Source: Sulfurovum sp. (GTDB lineage: Bacteria > Campylobacterota > Campylobacteria > Campylobacterales > Sulfurovaceae). Taken from it: DNA of 26,724 nucleotides. The stretch's first letter is position 1. Each line of letters opens with the position of its first letter. Positions 1 to 8,099 of the stretch are shown piece by piece. Both the position numbers and the translations under genes were made by a program. Location of the stretch: positions 1 to 26,724 of the forward strand of contig QNZV01000074.1 in assembly GCA_003978395.1 (NCBI GenBank), in the 5' to 3' direction. A model generated the notes under the pieces. It had not been told where the DNA came from. It saw nothing but the letters and a program-made list of their open reading frames with translations, and ran no database searches.

Positions 1-3000
1 CTTAGCCCTTTACTGTGTGCAAAACCAATAAAATTCCAACGACTCAAGGCTTCATTTGTTTTAAAATTAATAATAATATTTCCCTCTTTATCGGTTTGTA
101 AATTGGGTTTAAAAAACATAGTTTCATTAAAATTTTTACGAATATGTATTGGGCTAGTTGTTGGTTTTTTTATATTAGTAGGGGCTGAATTCATTGCTAC
201 TAAATTATTAATAGCCCCCATATCACTCTCTGCCATAGGAGCTCTTTTTACACGAGGAGGAGTGGCAAGCATCGCTTCTGGTGCAACAACAGGACTAGGG
301 ATTGCCTCTTCTTCCATAACCATCATATTTCTACTTCCATATGAATCATAATAGATGTGTTGGTTTGCTATATTTAACCATTTCAAGCTAGGAAATTCTC
401 TTCTAAAGTCCTCTACTTGATGTTTTTGCCATCCATGTTGTTCAGACAGAAGTTTAAAGTTCATACTTCTCCAGTTACTGATATAGTTGTGTCTAAAGAT
501 AGGAAAAAGATAAGGGATTGAAAGTTGATGAGGTAGAAACTCTTCAAGAGAAGCATCGTACATGGTAGCCACCATCTCTGCCATTACTCTCTCTCTATTT
601 TTACCTGAAATTTTTAGTTTCCATTGTTCCTTCTCATTGGGTTTCAAGGTGTCTCGAAAGCTTATAAGTTCGATATTTAGTTTGCTGTCCCATGGAACAA
701 CAAGGGTATCTTCTATATGAAAACTTCGATTATTGTAGATAAAGTTGAGTTGATAGTGAATATCTCCTCTATCTTCTTTTGCCACTTTAATCAGCTCTTC
801 TTTCACTTTTTCGATTGTTATCCATCTCTCTTGGCTCACTCTTCCTCTCTTTTCAATAGTCAAGAGTACAGGCAATTTTTTAACCGAACTTTTTAGATAT
901 ATTTTAGCGATACTTGGCGTTTCATACTCTTTTTTGTCATTTTTATGCCATAGATAAGTCGTCATAGGAGGGGTATTTGCTTTTAAATCATAAATGGTTA
1001 ATTTTTTAGAGGTAGAGACCTCAACACCGTATTGGTCGTAACTTTTTAGAGTTAAGAGATACTCTCCTTGCTCTAAGTTATCAAGCAGAACCTCTTTACT
1101 CTTTTGAGTATTAAATTTAATCGTTCTAATCAGCTCTTTTGCTTGGTTACTCTTTTTTGAATATCTATAATGTTTAAAAAGTTTGTTGAACTCCTCTTTT
1201 GAATAGAGTCTCTTTTCTGCCTCTTGCCAATATCGTTTACGGTATAGTCTCTTCTCTTTTGTAAATTTTTGAATAAGAATCTCCCCTTGAATAGCTTGAA
1301 ATTTCCCATCTAAATTGGTAGACTCTATGGTTAATGTACTATTATTCTCTATATTTAGTTCAGAATCTATATTCATTGTCACTTGAATTCCGACATAGCC
1401 CAATAATATATTTTTTGTAGCAGAGTGTGTCTCTCCTGTGGTATCGGTTACATCTACAGATATTTTATAGTTGTAGTTTGGTTTATCGTTACTATCAAAT
1501 TTTTTATCAGCTAAAGCATTAAAATGAATTTTAAACTCTCCATTTTTATCACTCTTTATCGTTCCTGTATCAATGGTCTCTTCATAGCTATTATACGTGT
1601 GTTGTCTCCAATAAGGTAGCCAAGGAAATGAGACCAAACGCTTTATTGTGTATTTGACCTTAACATTGTCTAAGGCATTTCCAGCATAGGCTTTTGCCTC
1701 TCCTTTTAGCTCTATTTTATCGCCAATTTTATAACTTTTTTCTAGTTGCTTAAAGCTCACTTCAAACTTGGGGCGTTTATACTCTTCTACTTGTATCCTT
1801 TTGTTCCCACCTATATCTGCCTGTATAGACATTGAGCCTAAAAGTCCACTTTTGGGTGCAGTAAACTCGCCATGAAATGTTCCAAATTCATTACTTGTAA
1901 ATGTTTTGCTCTCTATAAGTTGATGGTTTTGATTATAAAAAGAGACTTTTATCTTTTTATTCTCTAAAATTGTAGGAGCTTTATTGCTACTTTGTTTAAT
2001 AGCCAGTCCTTTAAAATAGATACTCTGATTGGGGCGATAGATTGCTCTATCTGTAAAAAAGTTAACAAAGGTACGAGTATGATTTCGTGCTTCTCTATTA
2101 TATGAATCATAGTAATGGTTCTCTCTTAAATCTAAAAAATCATCTTTATATTTAAAGGTCATTTCAAAATTATTTTTAATCTTTGGTATATCTATTTTTC
2201 CTTCGTTATCACTCTGTTTTGAAGAGAAAAACTTTTTTTCATAACGACGAGTTTGTTGATTATAACTCTTTTCATAAAAAGATACTTCAACCCCTTTTAA
2301 TGCTTCTCCTGTCTGTCGATTAACGACAAGTAGTCTTTTATTTCCTTGTTTCATATAGGCAATATTTGAGATGTTCATTATTTTATAAATAGCATCTCTA
2401 TCAATCTCTTTTTGTAGGGATAAAACAACGATGTATTTACCCACACCATAATGGTCTAATGAAATCTCTGTAGAGTGAATTTTATAATCATTCTGTTTAG
2501 GAAGTATAATTTTAAAATTTTTAATGGCAGGTAATGTTTTTAGGTAGTCTAGGTACTCCCATCTATTTTTATATTCAAGTTTAGCCTCTTCTTTATGATT
2601 TAATTTAATAACTTTAACAAAAAGTTCATTAGCATTTTTATACTCAATTTTACTTAAAATATTTTCATGAGCTAGGTTAACTTGTTCGATTTGAAACTTT
2701 AAATATTTTGCTTCAATACTGTTTTTTAACTCTGTTGCTCTACTTATGATATAGTTATTTGAACTCTTTAATACTTGTTCTATATAGGGTATTGCTTTGA
2801 CATAATTTTCTTCTCTATAGTATACGTTAGCCAATGCTAAAAGGGCTTCACTTTTTGGGTTTTTATATATTAGTGATTTTAATGCTCTGGTATAATACTG
2901 CTCTCTCTTTTCATTTGAAAAATTGTTGTATACAAATTCAAGACGCTTTACATTTATATAATCCAATGCTTTTTTATGATGCTTCTTATAATGAAGTTTT

Positions 3001-3740
3001 AAAAGTTCTTGGTAAATAACCAATGCATTATATTTTAGTTGTCTTTTTATAGCAGGAGAACAAGATAAGTACATAAAGGTATATGCTGATGCAAAAGCAT
3101 CAGGGTCTTTAATTGTAAACTGACCTGTTTGATTAAGAGTATTTCTTGGGTTCGTAAAGTATCTCAATGCTCTAAAGGCTAAAAAATCATACAGTGTGGG
3201 TTGCAATTTTTCTATATGTATACCCTTGTTCAATATGTTTTTATACTCACTTATCTGAATATTTCCTGCAATTTTATTTAATGATTTTAGGTAAAGTTCA
3301 GAAGATTTTTTAGAGAGTTTATCAATAGACCATGTTTTTATATCGCTAGAGGAGTTTTGTTTTAGTTTCGTTCGTTGATAAATTCTATAGCGATTTCTAT
3401 CTAAATAGTACTCATACACTTGAGCCAAAATAGAGTATAAAATAAGTTGAGTTCCTTTTTTGGGACTCTCTTTGATTGCCTCTTCTATATCTTTGATAAT
3501 CTTGACATACCCCTCTTCATTTAATCTTAAAAGATACTTCTCTTTATATAAAAGAGCTTTTATAAATTGGTTTTCATTTTTTTCATTTTTTGCTTGTGTG
3601 TAGATAGATTTTACACATTTTAAAGCACTTTTTGGAAGTGACTTTTTTTCAAACTCTTGAACCTCTTTCCATGAAGCATCATAACTTTGAGCCGATAAAA
3701 AGAGTGTAAAGAGTAGCAGTATATAGAGTAGCTTTTTCAT
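1..3740 (-). CDS. Alpha-2-macroglobulin family protein, C-terminus cut by window edge
   Basis: The frame is open from the ATG at 3740 to base 1, giving about 1246 residues with no stop; the end lies outside the window. Residues 1-17 are a signal peptide without a lipobox Cys. Residues about 20-330 are helical and TPR-like. A macroglobulin MG2 domain follows, with the signature FTDRAIYRPNQ near residue 565. Residues about 1139-1205 are low-complexity and rich in Met, Pro, Ala and Val, at the place of the bait region. Directly after comes the start of the conserved A2M domain (FFKPNLQTDKEGN, then LSRWNF, near residue 1207). Bacterial macroglobulins are thought to trap foreign proteases in the periplasm. 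Whether a thioester motif (CxEQ) is present cannot be seen. The TPR-like N-terminus recalls the long Bacteroidetes-type proteins more than E. coli YfhM. An AAGGA site at 3747-3751 supports the start. Confidence 0.92.
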   Translation of the reverse strand, partial: MKKLLYILLLFTLFLSAQSYDASWKEVQEFEKKSLPKSALKCVKSIYTQAKNEKNENQFIKALLYKEKYLLRLNEEGYVKIIKDIEEAIKESPKKGTQLILYSILAQVYEYYLDRNRYRIYQRTKLKQNSSSDIKTWSIDKLSKKSSELYLKSLNKIAGNIQISEYKNILNKGIHIEKLQPTLYDFLAFRALRYFTNPRNTLNQTGQFTIKDPDAFASAYTFMYLSCSPAIKRQLKYNALVIYQELLKLHYKKHHKKALDYINVKRLEFVYNNFSNEKREQYYTRALKSLIYKNPKSEALLALANVYYREENYVKAIPYIEQVLKSSNNYIISRATELKNSIEAKYLKFQIEQVNLAHENILSKIEYKNANELFVKVIKLNHKEEAKLEYKNRWEYLDYLKTLPAIKNFKIILPKQNDYKIHSTEISLDHYGVGKYIVVLSLQKEIDRDAIYKIMNISNIAYMKQGNKRLLVVNRQTGEALKGVEVSFYEKSYNQQTRRYEKKFFSSKQSDNEGKIDIPKIKNNFEMTFKYKDDFLDLRENHYYDSYNREARNHTRTFVNFFTDRAIYRPNQSIYFKGLAIKQSSNKAPTILENKKIKVSFYNQNHQLIESKTFTSNEFGTFHGEFTAPKSGLLGSMSIQADIGGNKRIQVEEYKRPKFEVSFKQLEKSYKIGDKIELKGEAKAYAGNALDNVKVKYTIKRLVSFPWLPYWRQHTYNSYEETIDTGTIKSDKNGEFKIHFNALADKKFDSNDKPNYNYKISVDVTDTTGETHSATKNILLGYVGIQVTMNIDSELNIENNSTLTIESTNLDGKFQAIQGEILIQKFTKEKRLYRKRYWQEAEKRLYSKEEFNKLFKHYRYSKKSNQAKELIRTIKFNTQKSKEVLLDNLEQGEYLLTLKSYDQYGVEVSTSKKLTIYDLKANTPPMTTYLWHKNDKKEYETPSIAKIYLKSSVKKLPVLLTIEKRGRVSQERWITIEKVKEELIKVAKEDRGDIHYQLNFIYNNRSFHIEDTLVVPWDSKLNIELISFRDTLKPNEKEQWKLKISGKNRERVMAEMVATMYDASLEEFLPHQLSIPYLFPIFRHNYISNWRSMNFKLLSEQHGWQKHQVEDFRREFPSLKWLNIANQHIYYDSYGSRNMMVMEEEAIPSPVVAPEAMLATPPRVKRAPMAESDMGAINNLVAMNSAPTNIKKPTTSPIHIRKNFNETMFFKPNLQTDKEGNIIINFKTNEALSRWNFIGFAHSKGL

Positions 3741-3771
3741 CAAAAATCCTTAACATAATTTAATAAATAGT

Positions 3772-3777
3772 ATTATA
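3772..3777 (-). promoter_or_regulatory. Probable -10 box for the macroglobulin gene
   Basis: On the minus strand these bases read TATAAT. They lie 32 bases before the ATG at 3740, with an AAGGA ribosome binding site (3747-3751) between. No convincing -35 box is visible, which is normal for sigma-70 promoters in Campylobacterota. It suggests the macroglobulin gene can be transcribed separately from the kinase gene upstream. Confidence 0.55.
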
Positions 3778-3815
3778 TCTTGAATTTGTTGATGAATAGT
3801 AAATAGACTAATCTC

Positions 3816-4904
3816 TTACGGAAAAACAAGTACAAATATTGTTCCTTGGTCTACTTTACTTTGTACTCTTATTTTTATACCTAACTCATCACAGAGATTT
3901 TTGACAATATGTAGACCAATTCCTAATCCTCGTTCATGCTCTTTGTAGAATCTATCAAAAATTTTATTGGCACATTTTATACCTTTTCCTGTATCAGAGA
4001 TTATGATTCTATCTTTTTTAATTTTAACGTTGACATATCCATCTTTTTGATTGTATTTAGAGGCATTGATTAGTAAATTATCTAAAATTCGGATTACTGA
4101 TGCTTTATTACTGTATACAAAAAAAGATTCTCCTTGTACTATAAATGTAAGTTGAGAATAGAGTATTTTTAATGGCTCAACTCTCTCTTCTACCAGTTTT
4201 AAAAGGTCAAATTGTTCATTATTTTGTTTAGGTTGTTGTTTTAGATAACTTTTTAAATTATCTTGTAACGATATGATAGTATTTAATGATTGTTCAATAC
4301 GATTAATTTTATTATAGTTCTCTTTTGTCTTAGGTAAGGTTTTTACATTGAGTAATAGAGAGCTAATGGGGGTATTGAAATCATGTAAAATATCTTTTAC
4401 AAACTCTTGTGTTAGGTTAAAAGCACGGCGTAGTGGAGAGAGTGAGTAAAACGAAAATAGTAGCGTTAATATTACTATTCCAAATGTTGCAAAAATACAC
4501 TCTTGAATTCTACGATTTTTAAAATCTGTTATTTTTATTTGATACAATATATTAGGATAGCTAATTTTTAGGTAAAGCTCTGGTACATATGGGATAGCAT
4601 AGTATTTATAAAATTGGTTACTTTTTTTGTATATTGTATTAATCTTCTCTTTATATCTGTTTAGAAATTCAATGGTATATGTCTCTTTTTGGGCATTAAA
4701 AAATTCGATGCTATAATCTGAACAGGCATATCTATTATCATCTGTATTAAAATTACATATATCCATATTATAGGAGAGTGTCTGTTCTAAATTTTTAACC
4801 TCATTTTGATACTCTCTATAAAATATAACTCCTGTCAAAAACTCTAAGGTAATAAAAAAGAGGATAAATGTTCTTAAAAATGATTTGATTTCAACACTGT
4901 TCAA
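3816..4904 (-). CDS. Sensor histidine kinase of a two-component system
   Basis: This is a 362-residue membrane kinase. The first membrane helix is at about residues 8-30. A sensor loop of about 100 residues (32-134) faces the periplasm and contains two Cys (50 and 61). The second helix is at about 136-156. The phosphoacceptor motif is HDFNTP with His174, a variant of the usual HE-RTP. The ATPase domain has an N box (DNLLINASKYN, 275-285), DTGKG (304-308) and GLGIGL (326-331). The start is TTG with AGGAT six bases upstream. The first 14 bases overlap the end of the response regulator gene, so the two are probably translationally coupled. The sensor loop has no domain I recognise, so the signal is unknown. 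Assignment as a histidine kinase is very sure. Confidence 0.95.
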   Translation of the reverse strand: MNSVEIKSFLRTFILFFITLEFLTGVIFYREYQNEVKNLEQTLSYNMDICNFNTDDNRYACSDYSIEFFNAQKETYTIEFLNRYKEKINTIYKKSNQFYKYYAIPYVPELYLKISYPNILYQIKITDFKNRRIQECIFATFGIVILTLLFSFYSLSPLRRAFNLTQEFVKDILHDFNTPISSLLLNVKTLPKTKENYNKINRIEQSLNTIISLQDNLKSYLKQQPKQNNEQFDLLKLVEERVEPLKILYSQLTFIVQGESFFVYSNKASVIRILDNLLINASKYNQKDGYVNVKIKKDRIIISDTGKGIKCANKIFDRFYKEHERGLGIGLHIVKNLCDELGIKIRVQSKVDQGTIFVLVFP

Positions 4905-5520
4905 TGGTATATCCTACTCCTCTAATATTTTTTATCTCTATATTTAGTAGGGTTTTCAGTTTGGTAATAGCAACCCTTAAAGCGTTATCACTATGGTATT
5001 CAGTTACATCTAATAGTTCATCTTTTTCTACAATCTTATCTATATTTCTAAAGAGTATATCTACAAGTTTAAATTGAGCGTAACTTAAATAAACCTTTTT
5101 ATCACCAACAAAAATATCTCCAGAGAGTGTGTTATAACGAATAGTTTTATGTAATATTACCATTTTATTTGATAATTTGGCATTTAGTCTTATGAGTAAC
5201 TCTTCAGGTATAAAAGGCTTTTTGACATAATCTTCTGCTCCTACTTCAAAACCTCTTGCGATTGTTTGAATATCTTGATTGGCTGAGATAAAGATAGTAG
5301 GAGTTTGGTCATTTGCCTCTTTTAGGCTTTGTAATAAGTCAATCCCATTCATATCAGGTAGATTTATATCAAATAGGTATATATCATAACTATTTTCAAA
5401 TGTCATCTCAATAGCATCTTGACCTTTTTCTACAGCAGTCACTTCAAAATCGTGTTGAGTTAATATCTCACAAAGTGTTTGCGATAAAACGGTATCATCT
5501 TCTAGTAGTAGAATTTTCAT
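4891..5520 (-). CDS. OmpR/PhoB-family response regulator
   Basis: The protein has 209 residues. Its receiver domain (1-115) carries the acidic pair Glu7-Asp8-Asp9, the phosphorylated Asp51 (FDINLPDMNG), Ser79 and Lys101 (VKKPF). A winged-helix DNA-binding domain follows from about 120 to 209; it is slightly shorter than usual but keeps the typical C-terminal IRGVGYTIE. It is the partner of the overlapping kinase gene downstream. The upstream small exported protein gene ends 32 bases before it, so the three form one transcription unit. There is no strong Shine-Dalgarno sequence before the ATG. Target genes are unknown; the flanking envelope genes and its own promoter are reasonable guesses. 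Confidence 0.95.
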   Translation of the reverse strand: MKILLLEDDTVLSQTLCEILTQHDFEVTAVEKGQDAIEMTFENSYDIYLFDINLPDMNGIDLLQSLKEANDQTPTIFISANQDIQTIARGFEVGAEDYVKKPFIPEELLIRLNAKLSNKMVILHKTIRYNTLSGDIFVGDKKVYLSYAQFKLVDILFRNIDKIVEKDELLDVTEYHSDNALRVAITKLKTLLNIEIKNIRGVGYTIEQC

Positions 5521-5552
5521 ATGAGTACTTTTAATCTTTTTTCTTTATAGAA

Positions 5553-5771
5553 TTAGCCATTAGCATTATTTTCTCTATGGGCTTTGGCAATTTTTTTTCT
5601 TATGAGACTTTCAATTTTTATTCTATCTTCAGGTAAAGCCTCTTTTGCCTCTTCAATTAATTTTTTTATATCCATTGATTCATATACTTTAATTGTAAAA
5701 TTGGTCTGGTTAGCAATAGATAATATAGGTATAAATAATAAACCTATGAGTGAAATAGTTTTTAATTGCAT
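5553..5771 (-). CDS. Small exported protein encoded ahead of the two-component genes
   Basis: The 72-residue product starts MQLKTISLIGLL and has a typical signal peptide (about residues 1-20, ending SIAN). The mature part is about 50 residues, predicted helical, with many Lys and Glu. I prefer the ATG at 5771 because AAGGAT stands seven to eight bases before it; a longer reading to 5813 would place extra residues before the signal peptide and lacks a good binding site. I recognise no family. Its position as first gene of a small protein-regulator-kinase unit suggests it could be a periplasmic accessory or target of the sensor, but this is inference. Similar three-gene units, in which a small periplasmic protein modulates the sensor, are known in other bacteria (for example CpxP). 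Confidence 0.7.
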   Translation of the reverse strand: MQLKTISLIGLLFIPILSIANQTNFTIKVYESMDIKKLIEEAKEALPEDRIKIESLIRKKIAKAHRENNANG

Positions 5772-5811
5772 AATAATATCCTTTAAATTCTTTTGTATAG
5801 AAATACTATAC

Positions 5812-5826
5812 ACACTATTATAGTGT
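5812..5826 (-). promoter_or_regulatory. -10 box inside a perfect 7-bp inverted repeat
   Basis: ACACTAT-T-ATAGTGT is a perfect palindrome with one central base. On the minus strand it contains TATAAT (5822 to 5817), which fits a -10 box 46 bases before the ATG of the small exported protein. A palindrome lying on the -10 box is a good place for a repressor, or it may be part of an autoregulatory site. The binding protein is unknown. Confidence 0.5.
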
Positions 5827-5918
5827 AAAATTGTTTTAAAATGTGTAATTATGATATATAAATCTATTTTTTTTAAAGTATAAAATATGAAGAGTGCAAT
5901 AATTAAATATAGCTTAAA

Positions 5919-5953
5919 GCTATTTTCAATTAAATTTATTAATTGAAAATAGC
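5919..5953. terminator. Perfect 14-bp inverted repeat, possible terminator
   Basis: The arms at 5919-5932 (GCTATTTTCAATTA) and 5940-5953 are exact reverse complements with a 7-base loop. They lie 53 bases downstream of the 67-residue protein gene (minus strand) and between it and the promoter of the next unit. The stem is long but AT-rich and no clean T tract follows in either direction, so it could be a weak terminator for the 6006-6209 gene or a protein binding site. The rest of the interval 5827-6005 shows nothing else. Confidence 0.4.
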
Positions 5954-6005
5954 GTAAGAATAGGCTAAATAGTAAGTAGTTGATTTGGAAGAAAAAAGAT
6001 GTTTA

Positions 6006-6209
6006 TTAAGCTATTATATTGTCATTTATTAAATTATAATCCTCCTCTGCCTCTTTAAATATCTCATCATACCCTAACTCTAATAATAGTTCATCAATAT
6101 TATTAGCATCAAATCCATGAGCATGAACATATCGAACAATGCTTTCTGTTACGTCACTATCAACATAGTTTTCGCGTAGTTCTAACTCAATATTTAAATC
6201 TTTTTGCAT
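6006..6209 (-). CDS. Small acidic protein of unknown function
   Basis: The 67-residue protein has no signal peptide or membrane helix. It is rich in Glu and Asp with few basic residues, and is predicted mostly helical. An AAGGA site stands close before the ATG, and the gene has its own spacing from both neighbours, which supports it as real. I recognise no family. A hairpin-like inverted repeat lies 32 bases upstream (6241-6258). It is transcribed away from proS. Confidence 0.65.
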   Translation of the reverse strand: MQKDLNIELELRENYVDSDVTESIVRYVHAHGFDANNIDELLLELGYDEIFKEAEEDYNLINDNIIA

Positions 6210-6240
6210 AATTAAATTCCTTGGTACTTTATTTTAATTC

Positions 6241-6258
6241 ATCAAAAAATGTTTTGAT
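6241..6258. repeat. Inverted repeat ATCAAAA-N4-TTTTGAT before the small acidic gene
   Basis: Perfect 7-bp arms (6241-6247 and 6252-6258) with a 4-base spacer lie 32 bases before the ATG at 6209. A possible -10 box on the minus strand (TATAGT, 6275 to 6270) is just upstream, so the repeat would be near the transcription start or early in the leader. It may be an operator or a leader hairpin; function unknown. Confidence 0.35.
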
Positions 6259-6351
6259 AATCGTAGTTTACTATAGAAGTGTTATTGGAGTATTATCGAA
6301 TTTATTATTATCACAATAAATCCATTTTAACTTTTCGTTAGATACATTAGA

Positions 6352-6357
6352 TATAAT
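6352..6357 (+). promoter_or_regulatory. Probable -10 box for the proS operon
   Basis: TATAAT at 6352-6357 stands 48 bases before the proS ATG. An AAGGA ribosome binding site (6393-6397) is eight bases before the start. The upstream bases are T-rich and lack a clear -35 box. It would drive proS, fxsA and the dsb-like gene. Confidence 0.6.
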
Positions 6358-6405
6358 AAGCAAAAATTAAAAAATGTTAATTATGTTTAAAAAAGGATAC
6401 AAAAA

Positions 6406-7668
6406 ATGAGATTTTCTAGAATGCTAATACCAACTATGAAAGAAGCACCAAGTGATGCTGTTTTGACATCACATATACTACTGCTTCGTGCTGGATTTAT
6501 TCAGTCCTCTGGGGGGTCTGGACTCTATAATTTTTTACCATTAGGAAAGATTACATTAGAAAAAGTACGAGCAATTGTCAAAGATGAGTTGGATAAAGCA
6601 GGATGTAATGAAGTACATTTACCTATGGTTACTCCTTTGACTCTTTGGGAAGAGACAGGACGTGCCGATAAGTTTGGCAAAGAGTTGCTTCGATTTAAAG
6701 ATAGACATGATAATAATTTTACTTTAAGCCCAACCAATGAAGAGGCGATGGTTAATTTGGTTCGTCAAACAGTTAAATCGTATAAACAACTTCCTATCAA
6801 TGTTTACCAAATAAACTGGAAATTTAGAGATGAGGTTCGTCCACGATTTGGACTTATGCGAGGGCGTGAATTTTTGATGAAAGATGCTTATAGCTTTCAT
6901 GCTTCTGTAGAAGATATGGAACGTGAATTTGCATTGATGGAAGAGACTTATAAAAAAATCTTTACCCATTTGGGATTGGATTTTAAAGTTGTTGAAGCTG
7001 ATTCTGGGGCAATTGGTGGAGCAGGGTCTAAAGAGTTTATGGTTTTGGCTGATTCTGGCGAAGATACTATTATGGTGTGTGACTCTTGCGATTTTGGTGC
7101 AAATATTGAAGTTGTTGCCGAAGATGAAAAAGTTTGTCCTAAATGTGGTGGAGGATTGAGCCAAACCAAAGGAATTGAAGCAGGGCATATTTTCCAACTG
7201 GGAACGACTTACTCCAAAGCTATGAAAGCAGAGTTTTTGAATGAGAATCAAAAATTAGAACCATTTATAATGGGAACGTATGGAATTGGTGTTAGCCGAT
7301 TACTTGCAGGGATTATTGAACAAAATCATGATGAAAAAGGATGTGTTTGGACAAAAGAGTCTGCACCTTTTTTGGTAGATATTATTGTAGCAAAAGCTAA
7401 AAAAGAGGAGCAGATGGAAGTAGCAGAAAAACTTTACGCTGAATTTCAAGCAAAAGGAGTGGATGTTTTACTAGATGATAGAGCTGATAAAAAGACAGGA
7501 TTTGGAGTTAAAGTAAAAGATTTTGAGCTTATTGGGTTACCTTATGCTGTGGTTATTGGTAACGATATTACAGAAGGAAATGTCGAGTTGATTACACGAA
7601 ATGGATTAAATAAAGAGACGGTTTCAATTGACTCTATAGTTGAAAAAGTTATGGAGAAATTGACATAA
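6406..7668 (+). CDS. proS: Prolyl-tRNA synthetase lacking the INS editing domain
   Basis: ProRS charges tRNA-Pro with proline in the cytoplasm. The protein has 420 residues, whereas the usual bacterial type has about 570. The N-terminal catalytic part (residues 1-220) has the class II motifs, including FRDEVRPRFGLMRGREF (140-156). The motif 3 region (MGTYGIGVSRLLA, 289-301) and the C-terminal anticodon-binding domain (about 325-420) are present. Between SGEDTIMVC and GIEAGHIFQLG, where the INS editing domain of about 180 residues normally sits, there is only a short segment with two CxxC pairs (Cys225/228 and Cys244/247), possibly a zinc ribbon. INS removes alanine wrongly attached to tRNA-Pro, so this enzyme probably cannot edit in cis. 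The frame is intact, so this is not a decayed gene. fxsA follows with a one-base overlap. Confidence 0.96.
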   Translation: MRFSRMLIPTMKEAPSDAVLTSHILLLRAGFIQSSGGSGLYNFLPLGKITLEKVRAIVKDELDKAGCNEVHLPMVTPLTLWEETGRADKFGKELLRFKDRHDNNFTLSPTNEEAMVNLVRQTVKSYKQLPINVYQINWKFRDEVRPRFGLMRGREFLMKDAYSFHASVEDMEREFALMEETYKKIFTHLGLDFKVVEADSGAIGGAGSKEFMVLADSGEDTIMVCDSCDFGANIEVVAEDEKVCPKCGGGLSQTKGIEAGHIFQLGTTYSKAMKAEFLNENQKLEPFIMGTYGIGVSRLLAGIIEQNHDEKGCVWTKESAPFLVDIIVAKAKKEEQMEVAEKLYAEFQAKGVDVLLDDRADKKTGFGVKVKDFELIGLPYAVVIGNDITEGNVELITRNGLNKETVSIDSIVEKVMEKLT

Positions 7669-8099
7669 TGGTCTATATTATTCCCTTTCTTTTATTGGAA
7701 CTTTTTTTATCTCTTAAAGTAGGAGAGAACATTGGCTTTGGATGGTCGGTTATTTGGATTGTGAGTAGCTTTTTACTTGGAATGGGTTTAATTCAAAATG
7801 CAGCGATGAGCATGAAAAAAAGTATGGAAGGTCTCTCCTCGGGTAAATTGAACATGAAAAGCTTTCATGATTCTGCTACTTCCTACTTCTTAGGTGCAAT
7901 ACTTTTAATTATACCTGGAGTTTTTACAGATATTTTAGGGGTAATTGCACTTTTATACACCTTCTATTTACAATTAGGTGGTACAATATCAAATTCAAAA
8001 AATAAAACGAATATAAATAATATAAACAAACAAGGAGATGAAGATGTCATTGATGTCGAAATTATTGAGTCTAGCAGCTCTATCAACTCTAAGCCTTAA
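7668..8099 (+). CDS. fxsA: FxsA family membrane protein
   Basis: The 143-residue protein matches the FxsA family: an N-terminal helix pair (about 3-18 and 22-44), the conserved segment around SYFLGAILLIIPGVFTDILG (72-91), and a final helix to about residue 104. The tail (105-143) is polar and ends with an acidic stretch DEDVIDVEIIE. In E. coli FxsA is linked to phage T7 exclusion by F plasmids; its ordinary role is not known. The start ATG shares its A with the proS stop (TAATG), so translation is coupled. The last 56 bases overlap the next gene in another frame. Confidence 0.9.
   Translation: MVYIIPFLLLELFLSLKVGENIGFGWSVIWIVSSFLLGMGLIQNAAMSMKKSMEGLSSGKLNMKSFHDSATSYFLGAILLIIPGVFTDILGVIALLYTFYLQLGGTISNSKNKTNINNINKQGDEDVIDVEIIESSSSINSKP

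Noticed and set aside
103..351. Open frame of 82 residues on the plus strand
   Set aside because: It is antisense to the bait region of the macroglobulin, whose frame has clear family motifs on both sides.
1..3740. Possible frameshift in the macroglobulin gene
   Set aside because: Reading from the ATG at 3740, the MG2 signature, bait region and A2M block are all in the same frame.
5584..5823. Open frame of 79 residues on the plus strand
   Set aside because: It lies opposite the small exported protein, which has a signal peptide and a good binding site.
5887..5946. Reading frame of 19 codons (MKSAIIKYSLKL...) in the gap
   Set aside because: No binding site, and most of it is the left part of the inverted repeat at 5919-5953.
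6724..7251. Open frame of 175 residues on the minus strand within proS
   Set aside because: It is fully antisense to a strongly conserved gene, has no binding site and its translation has no protein-like pattern.
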